A stretch of 64,000 nucleotides of DNA from Klebsiella pneumoniae. Its GTDB lineage: Bacteria; Pseudomonadota; Gammaproteobacteria; Enterobacterales; Enterobacteriaceae. Of the stretch, positions 11,526-21,401 are shown piece by piece. A program made the position numbers and the translations under genes. Each line of letters begins with the position of its first letter. Within the stretch, counting starts at the first letter, position 1. The notes under the pieces were generated by a model that was not told the DNA's origin, did no database searches, and saw only the letters and a list, made by a program, of their open reading frames with translations. The stretch covers positions 5,154,050 to 5,218,049 of the forward strand of contig NZ_KN046818.1 in NCBI RefSeq assembly GCF_000742135.1, given 5' to 3'.

Positions 11526-13070
11526 ATGGCGGATTCACAACCCTTGTCCGGCGCCCCTGAGGGCGCCGAGTACCTGCGAGCAGTGCTGCGCGCGCCGGTT
11601 TATGAAGCGGTGCAGAAAACGCCGCTGCAAAAAATGGATAAGCTCTCGTCGCGGCTGGATAACGTTATTCTGGTGAAGCGTGAAGATCGCCAGCCGGTAC
11701 ACAGCTTTAAGCTGCGCGGCGCTTACGCGATGATGTCCAGCCTGACTGCCGAACAGAAATCCCACGGGGTGATCACCGCTTCGGCGGGCAACCATGCCCA
11801 GGGCGTGGCGTTTTCCGCATCGCGGCTGGGCGTTAAGGCGCTGATCGTGATGCCGGTAGCGACCGCCGATATCAAAGTCGATGCCGTTCGCGGCTTTGGC
11901 GGCGAAGTTCTGCTGCACGGCGCCAACTTTGACGAAGCGAAGGCGAGAGCGATTGAGCTGGCGCAACAGCAGGGTTTTACCTGGGTGCCGCCGTTCGATC
12001 ACCCGATGGTCATCGCCGGACAGGGAACCCTGGCGCTGGAGCTGCTGCAGCAGGATGCCCATATTGACCGCGTATTCGTCCCGGTGGGCGGCGGCGGTCT
12101 GGCAGCGGGCGTGGCGGTGCTGATCAAGCAGCTGATGCCGCAGATCAAAGTGATCGCGGTGGAGGCGGAAGATTCTGCTTGCCTGAAGGCGGCGCTGGAC
12201 GCAGGCCATCCGGTGGATCTGCCGCGCGTCGGCTTGTTTGCCGAAGGCGTGGCGGTCAAACGCATCGGCGATGAAACGTTCCGTTTATGCCAGGAGTATC
12301 TGGACGATATCATCACCGTCGATAGCGATGCTATCTGTGCGGCGATGAAAGATCTGTTCGAAGATGTGCGGGCGGTGGCGGAGCCTTCCGGCGCGCTGGC
12401 GCTGGCGGGGATGAAAAAGTATATCGCCCAGCATAACATCCGCGGCGAGCGACTGGCTCATATTCTGTCCGGGGCCAACGTCAACTTCCATGGCCTGCGC
12501 TACGTGTCCGAGCGCTGCGAGCTCGGGGAACAGCGGGAAGCGCTGCTGGCGGTGACGATCCCGGAAGAGAAAGGTAGCTTTTTGAAGTTTTGCCAGCTAC
12601 TGGGGGGCCGCTCAGTGACGGAGTTCAACTACCGCTTTGCCGATGCCAAAGACGCCTGTATTTTTGTCGGGGTACGCCTGAGTCGTGGCCTGGAAGAGCG
12701 CAAAGAGATCCTCCAGTTACTGAACGACGGCGGCTACAGCGTGGTGGATCTCTCTGATGATGAGATGGCTAAGCTGCATGTGCGCTATATGGTCGGCGGC
12801 CGGCCGTCAAAAGCGCTGCAGGAGCGGCTGTTCAGCTTCGAGTTTCCGGAATCGCCGGGGGCGCTGCTGAAATTCCTGCATACCCTAGGCACCCACTGGA
12901 ATATTTCACTGTTCCACTACCGCAGCCACGGCACTGACTATGGTCGGGTACTGGCGGCCTTCGAGTTGGGCGAGCACGAGCCGGACTTTGAAACTCGTCT
13001 TAATGAGCTGGGCTATGAGTGCCACGACGAAACGCATAACCCGGCATTCCGCTTTTTCCTCGCGGGTTAG
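11526..13070 (+). CDS. ilvA: Threonine deaminase (biosynthetic, feedback-regulated)
   Basis: PLP-dependent threonine ammonia-lyase making 2-oxobutyrate, the committed step to isoleucine. It has 514 residues, as in E. coli. The PLP lysine is K62 in HSFKLRGAY, and the glycine loop VPVGGGGLAAG is present. Two C-terminal ACT-like regulatory domains (about 330-514) bind isoleucine (inhibitor) and valine (activator). It ends the ilv operon, and its stop overlaps the stop of the convergent ilvY by four bases. Confidence 0.98.
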   Translation: MADSQPLSGAPEGAEYLRAVLRAPVYEAVQKTPLQKMDKLSSRLDNVILVKREDRQPVHSFKLRGAYAMMSSLTAEQKSHGVITASAGNHAQGVAFSASRLGVKALIVMPVATADIKVDAVRGFGGEVLLHGANFDEAKARAIELAQQQGFTWVPPFDHPMVIAGQGTLALELLQQDAHIDRVFVPVGGGGLAAGVAVLIKQLMPQIKVIAVEAEDSACLKAALDAGHPVDLPRVGLFAEGVAVKRIGDETFRLCQEYLDDIITVDSDAICAAMKDLFEDVRAVAEPSGALALAGMKKYIAQHNIRGERLAHILSGANVNFHGLRYVSERCELGEQREALLAVTIPEEKGSFLKFCQLLGGRSVTEFNYRFADAKDACIFVGVRLSRGLEERKEILQLLNDGGYSVVDLSDDEMAKLHVRYMVGGRPSKALQERLFSFEFPESPGALLKFLHTLGTHWNISLFHYRSHGTDYGRVLAAFELGEHEPDFETRLNELGYECHDETHNPAFRFFLAG

Positions 13071-13957
13071 TGGTTGGGAAGAATTTTCCAGAAAGCATCA
13101 ATAAGCGGCTCATGCAGCCGCTTTTTTTGTGCGCAAACACCCAGCTCAAACGGCGTTTGCTCATCGCTGCGCTCCAGGATCATCACCCTGTTGCGTACCG
13201 GCTCCGGACTGTTCTCCAGCACCACTTCCGGCAGCAGCGCCACGCCGCATCCCAGGGCGACCATCGACACCATCGCTTCGTGCCCGCCGACGGTGGCGTA
13301 GATCGACGGATTGCTGATTTTATGCCGCCGAAACCACAGCTCGATGCGCCGACGTACCGGCCCCTGGTCGGCCATGATAAAGGGCACTGTCGACCAGTCG
13401 GGGCGCTCGACGGTCACCTGGTTGCGCACCGGGCAGGGAAGGGCCGGGGCAATTAACACCACGGCGAGGTTCTCCAGCATCGAAAACGCCACCGACCCTG
13501 GCAGAGTCTCCGGCTTACCGGCAATCGCCAGGTCGGCTTCGCCGGTGACGACCTTCTCCATAGCGTCGGCGGCGTCGCCGGTCGAGAGCTTGATCTCCAC
13601 CGAGGGGTGCGCGGCGCGAAAGCGGTCGAGGATCGGCGGCAGATGGCTATAGGCGGCGGTGACAGAGCAGAAGATGTGCAGCTCGCCGGAGAGCGAAGGG
13701 CCCTGCTGATCGATGACGTGACGAAGCTGCTGATACTGCAATAAAGTCTGTTGGGCAAAGGTACGTAACTCTTCCCCGGCTTCGGTAAGGGTCACCGTGC
13801 GATTATCTCGCACGAACAGCGGCTGGCCGAGGTCCTCTTCCAGACGCTGGATCTGGCGCGAAAGCGTCGACGGGCTGACGTGCATGGCCCGCGCGCTGCG
13901 GCCAAAATGGCGGCTTTCCGCCAGATGCAGAAAGGTTTTCAGATCGCGTAAATCCAC
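13067..13957 (-). CDS. ilvY: LysR-family activator IlvY
   Basis: LysR regulator that activates ilvC when acetolactate or acetohydroxybutyrate is present and represses itself. I chose GTG 13957, with GGGGAG eight bases upstream, giving 296 residues beginning [22 protein letters not shown] (E. coli has 297). Upstream in-frame codons to 14041 run into the ilvC regulatory region. The helix-turn-helix is near residues 17-40 and the inducer domain from about 90. It diverges from ilvC, with 152 bases between starts. Confidence 0.95.
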   Translation of the reverse strand: MDLRDLKTFLHLAESRHFGRSARAMHVSPSTLSRQIQRLEEDLGQPLFVRDNRTVTLTEAGEELRTFAQQTLLQYQQLRHVIDQQGPSLSGELHIFCSVTAAYSHLPPILDRFRAAHPSVEIKLSTGDAADAMEKVVTGEADLAIAGKPETLPGSVAFSMLENLAVVLIAPALPCPVRNQVTVERPDWSTVPFIMADQGPVRRRIELWFRRHKISNPSIYATVGGHEAMVSMVALGCGVALLPEVVLENSPEPVRNRVMILERSDEQTPFELGVCAQKKRLHEPLIDAFWKILPNH

Positions 13958-13992
13958 GGCGCGTACTCCCCGGTTTTGTATTTCATAAAATG

Positions 13993-14046
13993 CAACGTGA
14001 CGTTGTGAATATATCAATTTCCGCAATAAAATTCCTGTCATATAGT
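13993..14046 (+). promoter_or_regulatory. ilvY-ilvC control region: IlvY operator and ilvC promoter
   Basis: A dyad CAACG-TGA-CGTTG at 13993-14005 is the best candidate for an IlvY site. A TATAGT -10 box lies at 14041-14046 with only a poor -35 17 bases upstream (TTTCCG), as expected for a promoter that needs an activator. The ilvC ATG is 64 bases beyond the -10. Confidence 0.6.
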
Positions 14047-14109
14047 AAGTTCATTCTCGCAAAAGCGAACCGAACAATAAGCACGACACAACATCACGGA
14101 GTTACAGAC

Positions 14110-15585
14110 ATGGCTAACTACTTTAATACACTGAACCTGCGCCAGCAGCTGGCACAGCTGGGCAAATGCCGCTTTATGGCGCGCGACGAATTCGCCGATG
14201 GCGCAAGCTACCTTCAGGGTAAAAAAGTGGTCATCGTCGGCTGCGGCGCGCAGGGCCTGAACCAGGGTCTGAACATGCGTGACTCCGGCCTGGATATCTC
14301 CTATGCGCTGCGTAAAGAAGCGATCGCTGAGAAGCGCGCCTCCTGGCGTAAAGCGACTGAAAACGGCTTCAAAGTCGGCACTTATGAAGAGCTGATCCCG
14401 CAGGCCGACCTGGTGGTTAACCTGACGCCGGACAAACAGCACTCAGACGTTGTGCGCTCCGTACAGCCGCTGATGAAAGACGGCGCAGCGCTGGGTTACT
14501 CCCACGGCTTCAACATCGTGGAAGTGGGCGAGCAGATCCGTAAAGACATCACCGTGGTGATGGTGGCGCCGAAGTGCCCGGGCACCGAAGTGCGTGAAGA
14601 GTACAAACGCGGTTTCGGCGTACCGACGCTTATCGCGGTACACCCGGAAAACGACCCGAAAGGCGAAGGCATGGCGATTGCCAAAGCATGGGCTGCGGCG
14701 ACAGGCGGCCACCGCGCGGGCGTGCTGGAATCTTCCTTCGTGGCGGAAGTGAAATCTGACCTGATGGGCGAGCAAACCATCCTTTGCGGCATGCTGCAGG
14801 CGGGTTCTCTGCTGTGCTTCGACAAGCTGGTGGCGGAAGGTACCGATCCGGCGTATGCAGAAAAACTGATTCAGTTCGGCTGGGAAACCATCACCGAAGC
14901 GCTGAAGCAGGGCGGCATCACCCTGATGATGGATCGCCTCTCCAACCCGGCGAAACTGCGCGCTTATGCGCTGTCCGAGCAGCTGAAAGAGATCATGGCG
15001 CCGCTGTTCCAGAAACACATGGACGACATTATCTCCGGCGAATTCTCCTCCGGCATGATGGCGGACTGGGCGAATGATGATAAGAAACTGCTGACCTGGC
15101 GTGAAGAGACCGGCAAAACCGCCTTCGAAACCGCGCCGCAATATGAAGGCAAAATCGGCGAGCAGGAGTACTTCGATAAAGGCGTTCTGATGATCGCGAT
15201 GGTGAAAGCGGGCGTTGAGCTGGCCTTCGAAACCATGGTGGCCTCCGGCATCATCGAAGAGTCTGCTTACTACGAATCACTGCATGAGCTGCCGCTTATC
15301 GCCAACACCATCGCCCGTAAGCGTCTGTATGAGATGAACGTGGTTATTTCCGATACCGCTGAATATGGTAACTACCTGTTCTCTTACGCTTGCGTACCGC
15401 TGCTGAAAGAGTTCATGACCACCCTGCAGACCGGCGACCTGGGCACAGCGATTGCCGAAGGCGCGGTAGATAACGCGCAGCTGCGCGATGTGAACGAAGC
15501 GATTCGCAGCCACGCTATCGAGCAGGTTGGTAAGAAACTGCGCGGTTATATGACCGATATGAAGCGTATCGCGGTAGCCGGCTAA
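14110..15585 (+). CDS. ilvC: Ketol-acid reductoisomerase (class II)
   Basis: NADPH- and Mg2+-dependent isomeroreductase converting 2-acetolactate and acetohydroxybutyrate to the dihydroxy acids. Its 491 residues make it the long class II form with a duplicated C-terminal domain. The Rossmann motif [14 protein letters not shown] is present, with metal-binding acidic residues in both C-terminal repeats. The start ATG 14110 follows ACGGAG and gives [14 protein letters not shown]; earlier in-frame codons from 13990 overlap the operator and are rejected. Confidence 0.98.
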   Translation: MANYFNTLNLRQQLAQLGKCRFMARDEFADGASYLQGKKVVIVGCGAQGLNQGLNMRDSGLDISYALRKEAIAEKRASWRKATENGFKVGTYEELIPQADLVVNLTPDKQHSDVVRSVQPLMKDGAALGYSHGFNIVEVGEQIRKDITVVMVAPKCPGTEVREEYKRGFGVPTLIAVHPENDPKGEGMAIAKAWAAATGGHRAGVLESSFVAEVKSDLMGEQTILCGMLQAGSLLCFDKLVAEGTDPAYAEKLIQFGWETITEALKQGGITLMMDRLSNPAKLRAYALSEQLKEIMAPLFQKHMDDIISGEFSSGMMADWANDDKKLLTWREETGKTAFETAPQYEGKIGEQEYFDKGVLMIAMVKAGVELAFETMVASGIIEESAYYESLHELPLIANTIARKRLYEMNVVISDTAEYGNYLFSYACVPLLKEFMTTLQTGDLGTAIAEGAVDNAQLRDVNEAIRSHAIEQVGKKLRGYMTDMKRIAVAG

Positions 15586-15628
15586 TTCCTCGTCGTCTTT
15601 CGACTTGCCGATGCGTTGGCTACGGTAC

Positions 15629-15755
15629 GTACACCCCAGTCACATAATAATCTTTGTTCCTGGGGATGTACTTCCTTGCCGCCTTCCGGCAAGCCGAAAT
15701 CCATAGAGGCATGGATTTGTTTAGTAGGCCTGATAAGCGAAGCGCCATCAGGCAA
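15629..15755 (+). repeat. Structured ilvC 3' region: three hairpins and a REP element
   Basis: Four stems in a row between ilvC and its terminator. They are GTACACCCCAG / CTGGGG-A-TGTAC (15629-15671, one bulge), CTTGCCG-ccttc-CGGCAAG (15674-15692), AAATCCAT-agaggc-ATGGATTT (15697-15718), and a REP-type palindrome GCCTGATAAGCG…CGCCATCAGGC (15728-15753). The first two together resemble an intergenic unit I have seen dispersed in enterobacteria; I cannot confirm that here. Confidence 0.7.
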
Positions 15756-15787
15756 AAACCCGGAGATTAAGATCCCCGGGTTTTTTT
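15756..15787 (+). terminator. ilvC terminator
   Basis: AACCCGG-aGATtaagATCc-CCGGGTT followed by seven T, directly after the REP element and abutting the ppiC stop. Confidence 0.88.
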
Positions 15788-15788
15788 A

Positions 15789-16121
<333 letters not shown>

Positions 16122-16403
16122 CTAGCGGCGATACAGCACCTTGATGATGTGGTAGCCGAATTTGGTTTTCACCGGGCCATAGGGTTTGAGCAGCGGACAG
16201 CTGAAGACGGCTTGATCAAACGGACCGACCATCGCGCCTTGCTGAAACTCGCCTAAGTCGCCGCCGTTGCGGCCAGACGGACATTTAGAATAGCGTTTCG
16301 CCAGATGATCGAAGCTGACGCCCCGCTCCAGTTTGGCGAGGATCTCCAGCGCCAGTTTCTCTTCTTTGACCAGGATATGCAGGGCCGCTGCGCTTTTTGC
16401 CAT
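16122..16403 (-). CDS. Second PpiC-like parvulin (tandem paralogue)
   Basis: 93-residue parvulin, about two thirds identical by eye to the ppiC product next to it (29 differences over 93 aligned positions, no gaps). [35 protein letters not shown] and [14 protein letters not shown] are kept, so it should still be a prolyl isomerase. Replacements cluster in the middle (residues 24-42) and around 60-80, which form part of the substrate cleft in parvulins. E. coli K-12 has only one copy here, so this is an old tandem duplication. It diverges from rep. Confidence 0.92.
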   Translation of the reverse strand: MAKSAAALHILVKEEKLALEILAKLERGVSFDHLAKRYSKCPSGRNGGDLGEFQQGAMVGPFDQAVFSCPLLKPYGPVKTKFGYHIIKVLYRR

Positions 16404-16515
16404 GACATCATTCTCAGGATGGTTTGTGTGGCTGACACTTTACCATCAGTCAGTAAATCTCGGCTCCGCTTTCTGCTACAATCCCCACCCCGTTCGAAGA
16501 TTGAGCAAGACTCCC

Positions 16516-18537
16516 ATGCGTTTAAACCCTGGCCAACAACAAGCCGTCGAATTCGTCACCGGACCGTGCCTGGTGCTGGCGGGCGCCGGTTCCGGTAAGA
16601 CCCGCGTTATTACGAATAAAATCGCCCACCTGATCCGCGGCTGCGGCTATCAGGCGCGCCATATCGCGGCCGTGACCTTTACCAACAAAGCCGCGCGCGA
16701 GATGAAAGAGCGCGTTGGGCAAACGCTGGGGCGCAAAGAGGCGCGTGGGCTGATGATTTCCACCTTCCACACTTTGGGGCTGGATATCATTAAGCGCGAA
16801 TACGCTGCGCTGGGTATGAAGTCTAACTTTTCCTTATTCGACGATACCGACCAGGTGGCGCTGCTTAAGGAATTGACCGAAGGGTTGATCGAAGATGACA
16901 AAGTGGTGCTTCAGCAGCTGATCTCGACGATCTCCAACTGGAAAAACGATCTAAAAACCCCGGCGCAGGCCGCCGCTGGCGCGAAAGGCGAACGGGATCG
17001 TATTTTCGCCCACTGCTATGGGCTATACGACGCGCACATGAAGGCCTGCAATGTCCTCGATTTTGACGATCTGATCCTGCTGCCAACGCTGCTGCTGCAG
17101 CGCAACGAGGAGGTGCGCGAGCGCTGGCAAAATAAGATCCGCTACCTGCTGGTGGATGAGTATCAGGATACCAATACCAGCCAGTATGAGCTGGTGAAAC
17201 TGCTGGTGGGTCAGCGGGCGCGCTTTACCGTGGTGGGCGATGACGACCAGTCGATCTACTCCTGGCGCGGCGCGCGGCCGCAGAACCTGGTGCTGCTCAG
17301 CCAGGACTTCCCGGCGCTGCAGGTGATCAAGCTTGAGCAGAACTACCGCTCATCCGGGCGTATTCTGAAAGCCGCCAACATTTTGATCGCCAATAACCCT
17401 CACGTCTTTGAAAAGCGGCTGTTCTCCGAACTGGGATATGGCGCGGAGCTGAAAGTGCTCTCCGCCAACAATGAAGATCATGAAGCGGAGCGCGTGGCCG
17501 GGGAGCTGATCGCCCACCACTTCATTAATAAAACCAATTACAAAGACTACGCGATCCTTTATCGCGGCAATCACCAGTCGCGGGTCTTTGAAAAGATGCT
17601 GATGCAGAACCGCATCCCGTACAAAATCTCCGGCGGCACGTCGTTCTTTTCGCGTCCGGAAATTAAAGATCTGCTGGCCTATCTGCGCGTGCTGACCAAC
17701 CCGGACGACGACAGCGCCTTCCTGCGTATCGTCAACACGCCGAAGCGCGAGATCGGCCCGGCGACGCTGCAAAAGCTCGGTGAGTGGGCGATGGGCCGCA
17801 ACAAAGGATTGTTCACCGCCAGCTTTGATATGGGTCTCAGCCAGACGCTGACCGGGCGCGGCTATGAATCCCTCACCCGCTTCACCCACTGGCTACGCGA
17901 GATCCAGCAGCTGGCCGAACGCGAGCCGGTCAACGCCGTGCGCGATTTGATTCGCGGGATCGACTACGAATCCTGGCTGTATGAAACCTCGCCCAGCCCG
18001 AAAGCCGCGGAAATGCGCATGAAAAACGTCAACCAGCTGTTTACCTGGATGACCGAGATGCTGGAAGGCAGCGAAATCGATGAGCCGATGACCCTGACCC
18101 AGGTGGTCACCCGCTTTACCCTGCGCGACATGATGGAGCGCGGCGAATCGGATGAAGAGCTGGATCAGGTGCAGCTGATGACTCTCCATGCGTCAAAGGG
18201 GCTGGAGTTCCCCTACGTCTATCTGGTGGGAATGGAAGAGGGATTGCTGCCGCACCAAAGCAGCATTGATGAAGATAACGTCGATGAAGAGCGACGGTTA
18301 GCCTACGTTGGCATCACCCGTGCGCAGAAAGAGCTGACCTTTACGCTCTGTAAGGAGCGCCGGCAATATGGCGAACTGGTGCGTCCTGAACCGAGTCGTT
18401 TTCTGCTGGAGCTACCTCAGGACGACCTTATCTGGGAGCAGGCACGCAAAACCATTACGCCTGAAGAGCGGATGCAAAAAGGCCAGGCCAACGTCGCTAA
18501 TATTCGGGCGATGCTGGCAAAGGCGAAAAAAGCTTAG
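16516..18537 (+). CDS. rep: ATP-dependent DNA helicase Rep
   Basis: Superfamily 1A 3'-to-5' helicase that travels with the replisome and clears proteins from the template. It has 673 residues, the same as E. coli Rep. Walker A AGAGSGKT (22-29), Walker [11 protein letters not shown], motif [16 protein letters not shown], motif [10 protein letters not shown] and motif [16 protein letters not shown]…VGITRAQ are all intact. ATG 16516 gives [14 protein letters not shown]; the longer frame from 16333 crosses the promoter. It is convergent with the minus-strand DUF554 gene, with only 4 bases between stops. Confidence 0.98.
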   Translation: MRLNPGQQQAVEFVTGPCLVLAGAGSGKTRVITNKIAHLIRGCGYQARHIAAVTFTNKAAREMKERVGQTLGRKEARGLMISTFHTLGLDIIKREYAALGMKSNFSLFDDTDQVALLKELTEGLIEDDKVVLQQLISTISNWKNDLKTPAQAAAGAKGERDRIFAHCYGLYDAHMKACNVLDFDDLILLPTLLLQRNEEVRERWQNKIRYLLVDEYQDTNTSQYELVKLLVGQRARFTVVGDDDQSIYSWRGARPQNLVLLSQDFPALQVIKLEQNYRSSGRILKAANILIANNPHVFEKRLFSELGYGAELKVLSANNEDHEAERVAGELIAHHFINKTNYKDYAILYRGNHQSRVFEKMLMQNRIPYKISGGTSFFSRPEIKDLLAYLRVLTNPDDDSAFLRIVNTPKREIGPATLQKLGEWAMGRNKGLFTASFDMGLSQTLTGRGYESLTRFTHWLREIQQLAEREPVNAVRDLIRGIDYESWLYETSPSPKAAEMRMKNVNQLFTWMTEMLEGSEIDEPMTLTQVVTRFTLRDMMERGESDEELDQVQLMTLHASKGLEFPYVYLVGMEEGLLPHQSSIDEDNVDEERRLAYVGITRAQKELTFTLCKERRQYGELVRPEPSRFLLELPQDDLIWEQARKTITPEERMQKGQANVANIRAMLAKAKKA

Positions 18538-18541
18538 CGTC

Positions 18542-19264
18542 TCAGGCGATAAACTGCTGCCAGGCGGCGGAGAAGGGCATCACCAGTATTAGCGAGGGCA
18601 GCATATTGGCGGTAGGGAAGGCACGGATCCCGCACAGACGGAAACCGGTCGCCAGCATAATGATGCCGCCGCAGGCGGTGAAGTCGGCGATCATCGACGG
18701 ATTGATTAACGCCATGATAAAGGTTGCCGCGAAAAACAGGATAACGAAAACAATCAGCTGGGGAATAAAGATCACGGTGATGATATACCCCAGCGTGGAG
18801 GCGAAAATCGCGGCAGTAAAAAAGTCGAGGATCGACTTGGTCAGCAGAATGGTCGGGTCGCCGGTCATCCCTTCGGTTAAGGCGCCGAAGATGCCGGTAC
18901 CGCTGGCGCAGAACAGGATCAGCACGGCGATAAACTGATTCATAAAATCTTCCGCACCGACGCTGGCGCTGGACTGCGCCGGAAAGATACGTTCAATGGG
19001 GCTGCGCAGCGTTGTTCCGGCTCGTTCAATCCATTTTTCAATATTCAACAGGCCGCCGATAATCGTGCCGACAATAATAGCCAAGGCAATCGGCGGCAGG
19101 TTATGCAATTTATTGACAAAGAATATGCCCATACTGATTGAGATCAGTCCGGCGATCAACGGTAAGGTTTTTTTGAAATGTTCCGGAATAAAACGATTCA
19201 GTGAAGCGCCCGCCAGCGCACCGACGAGAAGCGAGCCGCTACAGACAAATATACCTATAGCCAT
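18542..19264 (-). CDS. DUF554-family integral membrane protein
   Basis: 240-residue hydrophobic protein with roughly seven membrane segments, matching the DUF554 family (E. coli YqgA type): a GALAGASLNRFIPE start, GAxxGGLLNIEKWIE, and the repeated GIFGALTEGM / GGIIMLATGFRLCGIR glycine motifs. The substrate is unknown; the family is generally treated as putative transporters. It is the last gene of a three-gene minus-strand set (regulator, metalloenzyme, membrane protein), 62 bases after the metalloenzyme with a hairpin between. The setting suggests a role in moving that enzyme's substrate or product, which is inference. Confidence 0.85.
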   Translation of the reverse strand: MAIGIFVCSGSLLVGALAGASLNRFIPEHFKKTLPLIAGLISISMGIFFVNKLHNLPPIALAIIVGTIIGGLLNIEKWIERAGTTLRSPIERIFPAQSSASVGAEDFMNQFIAVLILFCASGTGIFGALTEGMTGDPTILLTKSILDFFTAAIFASTLGYIITVIFIPQLIVFVILFFAATFIMALINPSMIADFTACGGIIMLATGFRLCGIRAFPTANMLPSLILVMPFSAAWQQFIA

Positions 19265-19283
19265 AATTTATTTTCCCTAATAA

Positions 19284-19312
19284 AAATCAGGGCCTGAATA
19301 TACAGGCCCTGA
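19284..19312 (-). terminator. Hairpin terminator/attenuator between the metalloenzyme and DUF554 genes
   Basis: Perfect 10-bp stem TCAGGGCCTG / CAGGCCCTGA with a six-base loop. On the minus strand it is followed by TTTTTATT. It lies 14 bases after the upstream gene's stop and about 20 before the DUF554 start, so it probably reduces or separates DUF554 expression. Confidence 0.75.
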
Positions 19313-19326
19313 AATATTTAAATTAA

Positions 19327-20325
19327 TTATTTAATGTTAAATACGCGGCTGGCATTACCCCAGGCGATTTTCTCTTTCAGGCCTGCTTCAAGTTCTAAAG
19401 GGTCAAACCAGTCGCAGGCCTGATGAATATCTTCATACGGATAATCGACAGAGAACATCACGCGATCGGCGCCCATGACTTCAATAGCATTATTCAGTGA
19501 ATGGGTATTGAAATGGCCGCTGGTGGTAACGATGAAGTTATTCTGCAGGTAGTGCATTAACGGTTTTTCCGCTTTACCCAGACCGCAGCCGAAACGCTGA
19601 CGATAGAGACGATGTTGAGTGCGCGGCAGCATATGTACCAGCCCTTCGCCGAGGTGACCCAGCACCAGATTGAGGTTAGGATAACGATCGAACAGACCGC
19701 TCATCATCAGACGAATAGCATGCACTGCCGTTTCCTGAGCGAAGCCCCAGGCAGAGCCGATCAGGCTTTCGTAACCGGTATAGATGCCGCGCGCCGGGCC
19801 TTCCAGCGGTTCACGAGGATGCAGATAGACAGGCACGTTCAGCTCGTTGACCTTATCCCAGAATACCAGCATGGATTCGTCATCAAGATACAGGCCATGC
19901 TCGCTATCTTTAACGTTGGTGTAGCCGTTGATCAGCGCACCTTTCATGCCTAACTTTTTCACGGCGCGCTCCAGCTCTTCCGCCGCGGCTTCCGGGTTCT
20001 GCAATGCCAGGGTGGCGAAGGCGCTGAATTTGTCCGGATTTGGCTTAACATAATTCTCAACGATAAAATCGTTGGTATCGCGGGCAAAAGAGACGGCTTT
20101 GGCTTTATCTAAAATAGACTGGGCGCCAGGTGAAGTCAGAGAAAGAATTACATGATCAATATGACGCTGCGCCATTTCTTCCAGCTGAATGCTGCGATCC
20201 AGCAGGCGGCGTTCAACATCTTTCATATATTCTGTGCCGTTACGACCTGCTTCACCAGATGAATCCCACAGACGGTTATTTTCAGGAGTGGATACGTGTT
20301 CTTCTAAAGCAATTTTTCCGCGCAT
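19327..20325 (-). CDS. Amidohydrolase-family metalloenzyme, resorcylate/salicylate decarboxylase-like
   Basis: 332 residues of the ACMSD-related amidohydrolase-2 family. It resembles gamma-resorcylate (2,6-dihydroxybenzoate) decarboxylase as recalled: start GKIALEEH, then VPVYLHPREPL, GFAQETAVHAIRLMMSGLFDRYP, LGHLGEGL and FSVDYPYEDI. The expected metal ligands are present at E8, H10, H169 and D294, with a catalytic-type H224. Such enzymes reversibly decarboxylate hydroxybenzoates without a cofactor beyond one metal ion. The exact substrate (2,6- or 2,3-dihydroxybenzoate, salicylate or other) cannot be read from the sequence. ATG 20325 follows AAGGAAA; the longer frame to 20385 lacks family similarity. 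The LysR gene is just upstream on the same strand. Confidence 0.85.
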   Translation of the reverse strand: MRGKIALEEHVSTPENNRLWDSSGEAGRNGTEYMKDVERRLLDRSIQLEEMAQRHIDHVILSLTSPGAQSILDKAKAVSFARDTNDFIVENYVKPNPDKFSAFATLALQNPEAAAEELERAVKKLGMKGALINGYTNVKDSEHGLYLDDESMLVFWDKVNELNVPVYLHPREPLEGPARGIYTGYESLIGSAWGFAQETAVHAIRLMMSGLFDRYPNLNLVLGHLGEGLVHMLPRTQHRLYRQRFGCGLGKAEKPLMHYLQNNFIVTTSGHFNTHSLNNAIEVMGADRVMFSVDYPYEDIHQACDWFDPLELEAGLKEKIAWGNASRVFNIK

Positions 20326-20409
20326 GATATTTTCCTTGCGATATGAGTCAGTGTGGCTTGATGCGAGGAGAATAAAAGCTTTCACGTATTACCAGCAATA
20401 AACCAAACG

Positions 20410-20424
20410 TAATAGGGGTTATTA
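20410..20424. promoter_or_regulatory. Candidate LysR operator upstream of the decarboxylase-like gene
   Basis: Perfect dyad TAATA-GGGGT-TATTA in the AT-rich 130-base gap between the LysR gene and the metalloenzyme gene, centred about 92 bases upstream of the latter's ATG. It fits the T-N11-A type of LysR site. A looser pair, TATTAC…GTAATA, surrounds it. Confidence 0.6.
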
Positions 20425-20455
20425 ATAAAACCAATACACGGGCGTATTTTGTTAC

Positions 20456-21382
20456 TTAGATTTTAATAGAAGTACTCTGCTGTGCGGGATCGGCAAGCGT
20501 AGCGATCAGCGAGCGTAGCCAGATATGTCCGGGATCGCGGTGCAGCCGCTGATGCCAGACCTGACGGATGGCGATTTTGGCGAGGGGAAAAGGCAGCGGC
20601 CAGCTGCGGCAGGGATAGCGCCGGGTGATATGCCGCGCCACCTGTTCCGGGACGACGGCAATCATATCGCTTTCGGCCACCAGCTCACCGGTACCTAAAA
20701 AACTTGGTAACGTTAGCGCAATGCGCCGGGGCATGTGGTGCTCATCAAGCAGCTTATCCATATCGCCATGGGCAGTCCCCTCCACGCGGATCGCCAGATG
20801 CTTTTCCTGGCGCCAGTCTTCGGCGCGGAGTTGTGCGCGAATGCGAGGATGGTTTTCCGCAGCCAGGCAGACATATGATTGATCGAAGAGATGTTGCTGG
20901 TAGACGCTTTCCGGAAGCTGCGTCAGATAGCCGATCGCGAGATCGCATTTCCCGGATTCGAGGGCGTTGAGGGTCTGCTCATCCAGATTCTGTACCGTAA
21001 AGGTGATCCCGTCCGCCGCCTGCTGCTGGAGCGCAATTTGCAATAAAGGCAGCAGCGTCATTTGGCTGATATCGGTCATACCGATCGTAAAATTACGCTG
21101 GCTCTGCTGGGGAAGAAATTCAGGTTTGACCGCTAAATCGTTATCGGCAAGCTGGAGAAGAGTCGAGATGGTGGGGGCGATCGCGTCCGCTCGCGGCGTC
21201 GGGATCATCCGCTGCCCGACCCGGACAAACAGCGGGTCAGCAAAATGATCTCGTAGTTTTTTCAGCAAAAGGCTGCCGGTGGGCTGGCTGATATCGAGCG
21301 CGTCCGCTGCTGGGGAAACATTGCCCAAGCGGTAGAGCGCAGAGAAAAAGCGTAGCGATTTGAAATCCAGTTCTTCCCGCAT
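20456..21382 (-). CDS. LysR-family regulator, NahR/NodD-like
   Basis: 308-residue LysR regulator. The N-terminus LRFFSALYRLGNVSPAADALDISQPTGSLLL forms the helix-turn-helix. The following DPLFVRVGQRMIPTPRA is typical of the NahR/NodD/SyrM branch, whose members usually sense aromatic ligands such as salicylate or flavonoids. The rest is an inducer-binding domain. It is 19 bases downstream of gppA on the same strand and 130 bases upstream of the decarboxylase-like gene, which it probably controls. Ligand and targets are inferred from subfamily and position only. Confidence 0.88.
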   Translation of the reverse strand: MREELDFKSLRFFSALYRLGNVSPAADALDISQPTGSLLLKKLRDHFADPLFVRVGQRMIPTPRADAIAPTISTLLQLADNDLAVKPEFLPQQSQRNFTIGMTDISQMTLLPLLQIALQQQAADGITFTVQNLDEQTLNALESGKCDLAIGYLTQLPESVYQQHLFDQSYVCLAAENHPRIRAQLRAEDWRQEKHLAIRVEGTAHGDMDKLLDEHHMPRRIALTLPSFLGTGELVAESDMIAVVPEQVARHITRRYPCRSWPLPFPLAKIAIRQVWHQRLHRDPGHIWLRSLIATLADPAQQSTSIKI

Positions 21383-21401
21383 CCGCCCTCCTGGCTGGAT
21401 A

